Assembly (NCBI GenBank): GCA_021401465.1
Contig: JADDMT010000005.1
Location: forward strand, 310,001 to 374,000
Length of the DNA: 64,000 nt
Source: Teratosphaeria epicoccoides
Lineage: Eukaryota > Ascomycota > Dothideomycetes > Mycosphaerellales > Teratosphaeriaceae
Reading direction: 5' to 3'
The translations under genes and the position numbers were made by a program. A model generated the notes under the pieces. It searched no databases. It worked only from the letters and a program-made list of their open reading frames with translations, and was not told where the DNA came from. The first letter of the stretch is position 1. Each line of letters begins with the position of its first letter. Positions 61,198-64,000 of the stretch are shown here, piece after piece.

Positions 61198-63163
61198 ATG
61201 ATTCCTATTTTACGGCGGTGGGTTTTCTACAGCATCCTTGCCGCATCCATTCTGTTCATCACGTTCAAGACATTCGATGTCTTTGACCAGCACTTCCATA
61301 GACAAGGAGGGAAACACCAGCAAGCCTTAGATCGGATCCTCCACCCTGGCTTGTTCCAGCCAAAGTTCAAGTGGGCCAATGTAGCTCAGAACCACCCAGT
61401 CCAAAACCTGACGAGTCTACCGGATGGACCACTGAAGCAAATACCGAAGATACAGCACGACTTTGAGCCAGAGACCCAGGAGGAAAAGGTGCAGAGACAG
61501 GAGCGACTGAGTGCGGTCAAGGAAGCATTTTTGCATAGTTGGGAGGGTTACAAGAGGAATGCGTGGTTGCAGGATGAAGTCTCGCCATTGAGTGGAGGTG
61601 TGAATAATGGTTATGGAGGTGGGTACTGATGGGTAGCAGGGCACCTCGCGTCTGAACACTCGCTGATGATCTGTCTTCCACTTTGGCAGGCTGGGGTGCG
61701 ACCCTATGCGACTCATTGGACACCTTGTGGATCATGGGGCTCGAGAAGGAGTTTGCTGCTGCTGTCGCGGACTTGGTAAAGATTGACTTCACGACCACGC
61801 CATTGGATAGCATCAATGTGTTTGAGACGACCATACGTTACCTGGGAGGATTCTTGAGTGCCTACGACTGTCTGGCCACAAGCACCGAATCTTGCTCGCG
61901 AAGGCTGTAGCGTTAGGCGAGATGCTTTACCATGCCTTTGACACTCCCAACCGCATGCCCGTGACACGTTGGGATTGGAAGAACGCTGCACTGGGCGGCC
62001 CGCAAGAGGCAGCTAGATTTTCCCTGCTTGCTGAGGTCGGCTCGTTCACCCTAGAATTCACGCGTTTGTCACAGCTTACTGGCGACCACAAGTACTACGA
62101 TGCTATTGCTCGCATCACCAACGTCTTCGAGGAGCAACAAAATCGAACCAGGCTACCTGACTTGTTTCCAACGATGCTGGACACCAAGGATGCAGACTTC
62201 ACGCGAGATAATGTCTTCACTTTAGGTGGAATGGCAGACTCACTGTATGAGTACTTTCCAAAGCAGCACCTCATGCTTGGTGGAAGGAGCGATCAGTACC
62301 GCACGCTCTACAACACCGCTTTGGAAACTGCCAAAGATCACATCTTCTTCCGTCCGCTAAACCCAAGAAATCAGAAGATTCTGCTGGCTGGCACTCTTAA
62401 ACAAAACTCCGCCGCACGTAAAGAGCTGATACCACAAGGCGAGCATTTGACTTGTTTCGCAGGTGGAATGGTCGCACTGGCAGCGAAAGCTTTCCAGCAA
62501 ACTCATGACCTCGAACTCGCACGCCAGCTAGTCGACGGCTGCCTGTGGGCATATGAAAGTATGCCTTCTGGCATTATGCCGGAGACCTTCTTCGCAGCTC
62601 CATGCAAGGAAAGCGGAAACGAGGACCACGTCACCGAACGCAATTGCACTTGGAGCGACGAGAAGTGGCACCACGCTATCGCCAAACACCGTTCGCCAGT
62701 TACCTCACGCAACAAGGTCCAGCCCAACCAAGCTCCTCTTATCATTCAAGAGGACAACCTCAAACCTGGTTTTGTGGAAGTGAATGACGCGCGATACATG
62801 TTGCGGCCTGAAGCTATCGAGAGCTTGTTCGTGCTATATCGTGTCACTGGCGACAAGACGTTGCAGCATAAGGCGTGGAAGATGTTCGAGTCCATCAATG
62901 AGAGAACGAAGACGCGCATTGCCTATGCCGGGATCAAGGACGTCACTGTGGAGGAGGTAGAGTTGCTCGACAGCATGGAGTCCTTTTGGGCGGCCGAGAC
63001 GCTGAAGTATTTTACCTTATTTTTAGTGAACCGGATGTTGTGAGTCTGGATGAGTACGTGCTGTGAGTATCAGTCTTGTCTTGGCGATGAAGAAGATGGA
63101 GTGCTGACGGGTGATGACTGCAGTAACACTGAGGCGCATCCCTTATTGAGGCCCACGAAGTAA
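61198..63163 (+). CDS. GH47 alpha-1,2-mannosidase, type II membrane, with two apparent single-base frameshifts
   Basis: Exons are about 61198-61618, 61690-63062 and 63124-63163. The N-terminus MIPILRRWVFYSILAASILFITF is a membrane anchor. GH47 blocks follow in order: AFLHSWEGYKRNAW, GWGATLCDSLDTLWIMGL, FETTIRYLGG, NRMPVTRWDWKN, EVGSFTLEFTRLSQLTGD, HLTCFAGGM, YMLRPEAIESLFVLYRVTGD, SFWAAETLKYF and NTEAHPLLRPTK. The frame breaks near 61868 (GAC-TGT; one base short of DLSG) and near 63010 (TATTTTACC; one T short of KYFYLIFSEPD). Only when both are restored does it reach the conserved last exon. Either indel errors in the assembly or a recent pseudogene. The family trims mannose in ER or Golgi. 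Confidence 0.88.
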
Positions 63164-63216
63164 GACGCGATGTCTCCAGCGATGACCCAACTCCGCAGCA
63201 GACCATCCCATGCTCT

Positions 63217-63786
63217 TCAGCCCGTCTGCGGTGCCTGCATGACACTCCCTACTGGCGTCTGTCCTTCTTTCTTGACCTCGAAAATTAGGTAATCCTGGTC
63301 GACACTCTCAATGACCACGTCCTCTAGCAGGCCTTCTTGTCGTGTTCCAGAGCCAGACAGCTTGTCTCTGCGCCTGTTGACGACGCGGCATTGGCAACCG
63401 ACCACGACGCACTGCCCTCGTGCGTATCCTCCTTCGCGGCCGCAAGCGCCTCTTTCTTCACATCACCTACGCTACCGTCCTTCAACACCTGCTTTGCATC
63501 CGCCATCGCTCCACGCACCCTGCTGCGCTTCTTCGGCAGCGCTTCCTGACTCTCGCCCAGATCTCTAGTCTCCAGTATGCACCCGACCCGCAGCTTGATC
63601 ACCTGCTCCTCCCTCAACTCCTCCAGACGCTTCTGGACCTCCTATGACAATCCCCTTGTACTCCCTGGCGCCAATCATACGGCTTTCGGCGAACAGCAGC
63701 GTACGATCGTCTTTCGCCGCCCACTTTTGTTGCTCATGCGGCTGGTCGGCCTTCAATGCTGAGGTACTGCTGCTCTTTCTGTTCAT
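63217..63786 (-). pseudogene. Small unrecognised gene with two apparent frameshifts
   Basis: Starting at an ATG at 63786 (MNRKSSSTSALKADQPHEQQKWAAKDD) the frame reads to MIGAREYKGIVI. Near 63641 a one-base shift is needed to continue as EVQKRLEELREEQVIKLRVGCILETRDLGESQEALPKKRSRVRGAMADAK. Near 63417 a second shift gives QCVVVGCQCRVVNRRRDKLSGSG and then GLLEDVVIESVDQDYLIFEVKKEGQTPVG, ending at 63217. The pieces look coding (charged helices, then a beta-rich end), but I do not recognise the family. It is convergent with the GH47 gene, which also carries two single-base frameshifts. Confidence 0.5.
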
Positions 63787-63849
63787 GTCACATGCAAGAC
63801 ATCGGCCCTCGAGTGATAGACACGGACACGCGACGGCACAGGCGGTAGG

Positions 63850-64000
63850 AAGCGCCCTCAATTCACCGTGACTGCCTAATTGACCGCTCGCGGTAGACTC
63901 AACATAACGATACCTTGCCAAACAGTCCTCGCACTCCGCCGGCACATCCTCAGTCGCCACCTTCTTGATGATCACACAAGCCAGGCAAGCAGGCCACTGC
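63850..64000 (-). other. Possible C-terminus of a lysophospholipase-like gene at right edge
   Basis: The minus frame at the edge reads WPACLACVIIKKVATEDVPAECEDCLARYRY, a CxxC..CxxC arrangement after a Trp resembling the end of fungal lysophospholipases (phospholipase B). There is no stop before 63565 in this frame, so the true end is unclear; a frameshift or last intron may be involved. Most of the gene would lie outside the window. Confidence 0.3.

Overview
This is a eukaryotic, filamentous-ascomycete window (Pezizomycotina; a Dothideomycete is my best guess, by inference only). The genes are compact and most are split by 46-90 nt introns with GT..AG ends and CTNAC/CTAAC-like branch points. 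The products are fungal: a Pol4-type polymerase, Cdc42, Atg22, an Itc1-type ISW2 subunit, Thi6, a siderophore transporter and a Loa1/Vps66-type acyltransferase. I found no rRNA, no convincing tRNA, no CRISPR and no intact transposon.

Left third (1-21 kb): a partial membrane-protein ORF runs off the left edge. It is followed by POL4 and MTG1 (divergent), a decayed BTB/POZ pseudogene, CDC42, a 991-residue disordered protein, CWC15 and RRP45 (divergent, 222 bp apart), a 1,513-residue protein with four Myb/SANT-like repeats, and ALG5.

Middle (21-43 kb): a Dal5-type MFS permease with an unclear N-terminus, a BTB protein, a GNAT acetyltransferase, MED22, a peroxisomal-type D-amino-acid oxidase, an ankyrin-repeat pseudogene, a kinesin-14, a Loa1-like acyltransferase, a broken conserved hypothetical gene, a short secreted protein, a coiled-coil protein, an epoxide hydrolase and a pinin-type splicing protein.

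Right third (43-64 kb): THI6 and TIF5 (divergent), a siderophore transporter preceded by iron-GATA sites, a dead short-chain dehydrogenase, ATG22, ITC1, ALG8 and a GH47 alpha-mannosidase (divergent), and a small gene with two apparent frameshifts. A possible lysophospholipase C-terminus lies at the right edge.

Most intact genes are housekeeping: DNA repair, mitochondrial ribosome assembly, polarity, splicing, RNA decay, transcription, chromatin, translation and N-glycosylation (ALG5, ALG8 and GH47 act in one pathway). Between them sit accessory or decaying genes (BTB, ankyrin, SDR, MFS). Exon coordinates were deduced by hand from splice signals and family conservation, not from transcripts. 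I do not see a clearly novel multi-gene system. The items most worth follow-up are the four-repeat Myb/SANT-like protein, the iron-GATA sites before the siderophore transporter, the stop codon in a readthrough-type context near 35.5 kb, two GC-AG introns in ITC1, and the cluster of single-base frameshifts at 61.8-63.7 kb.
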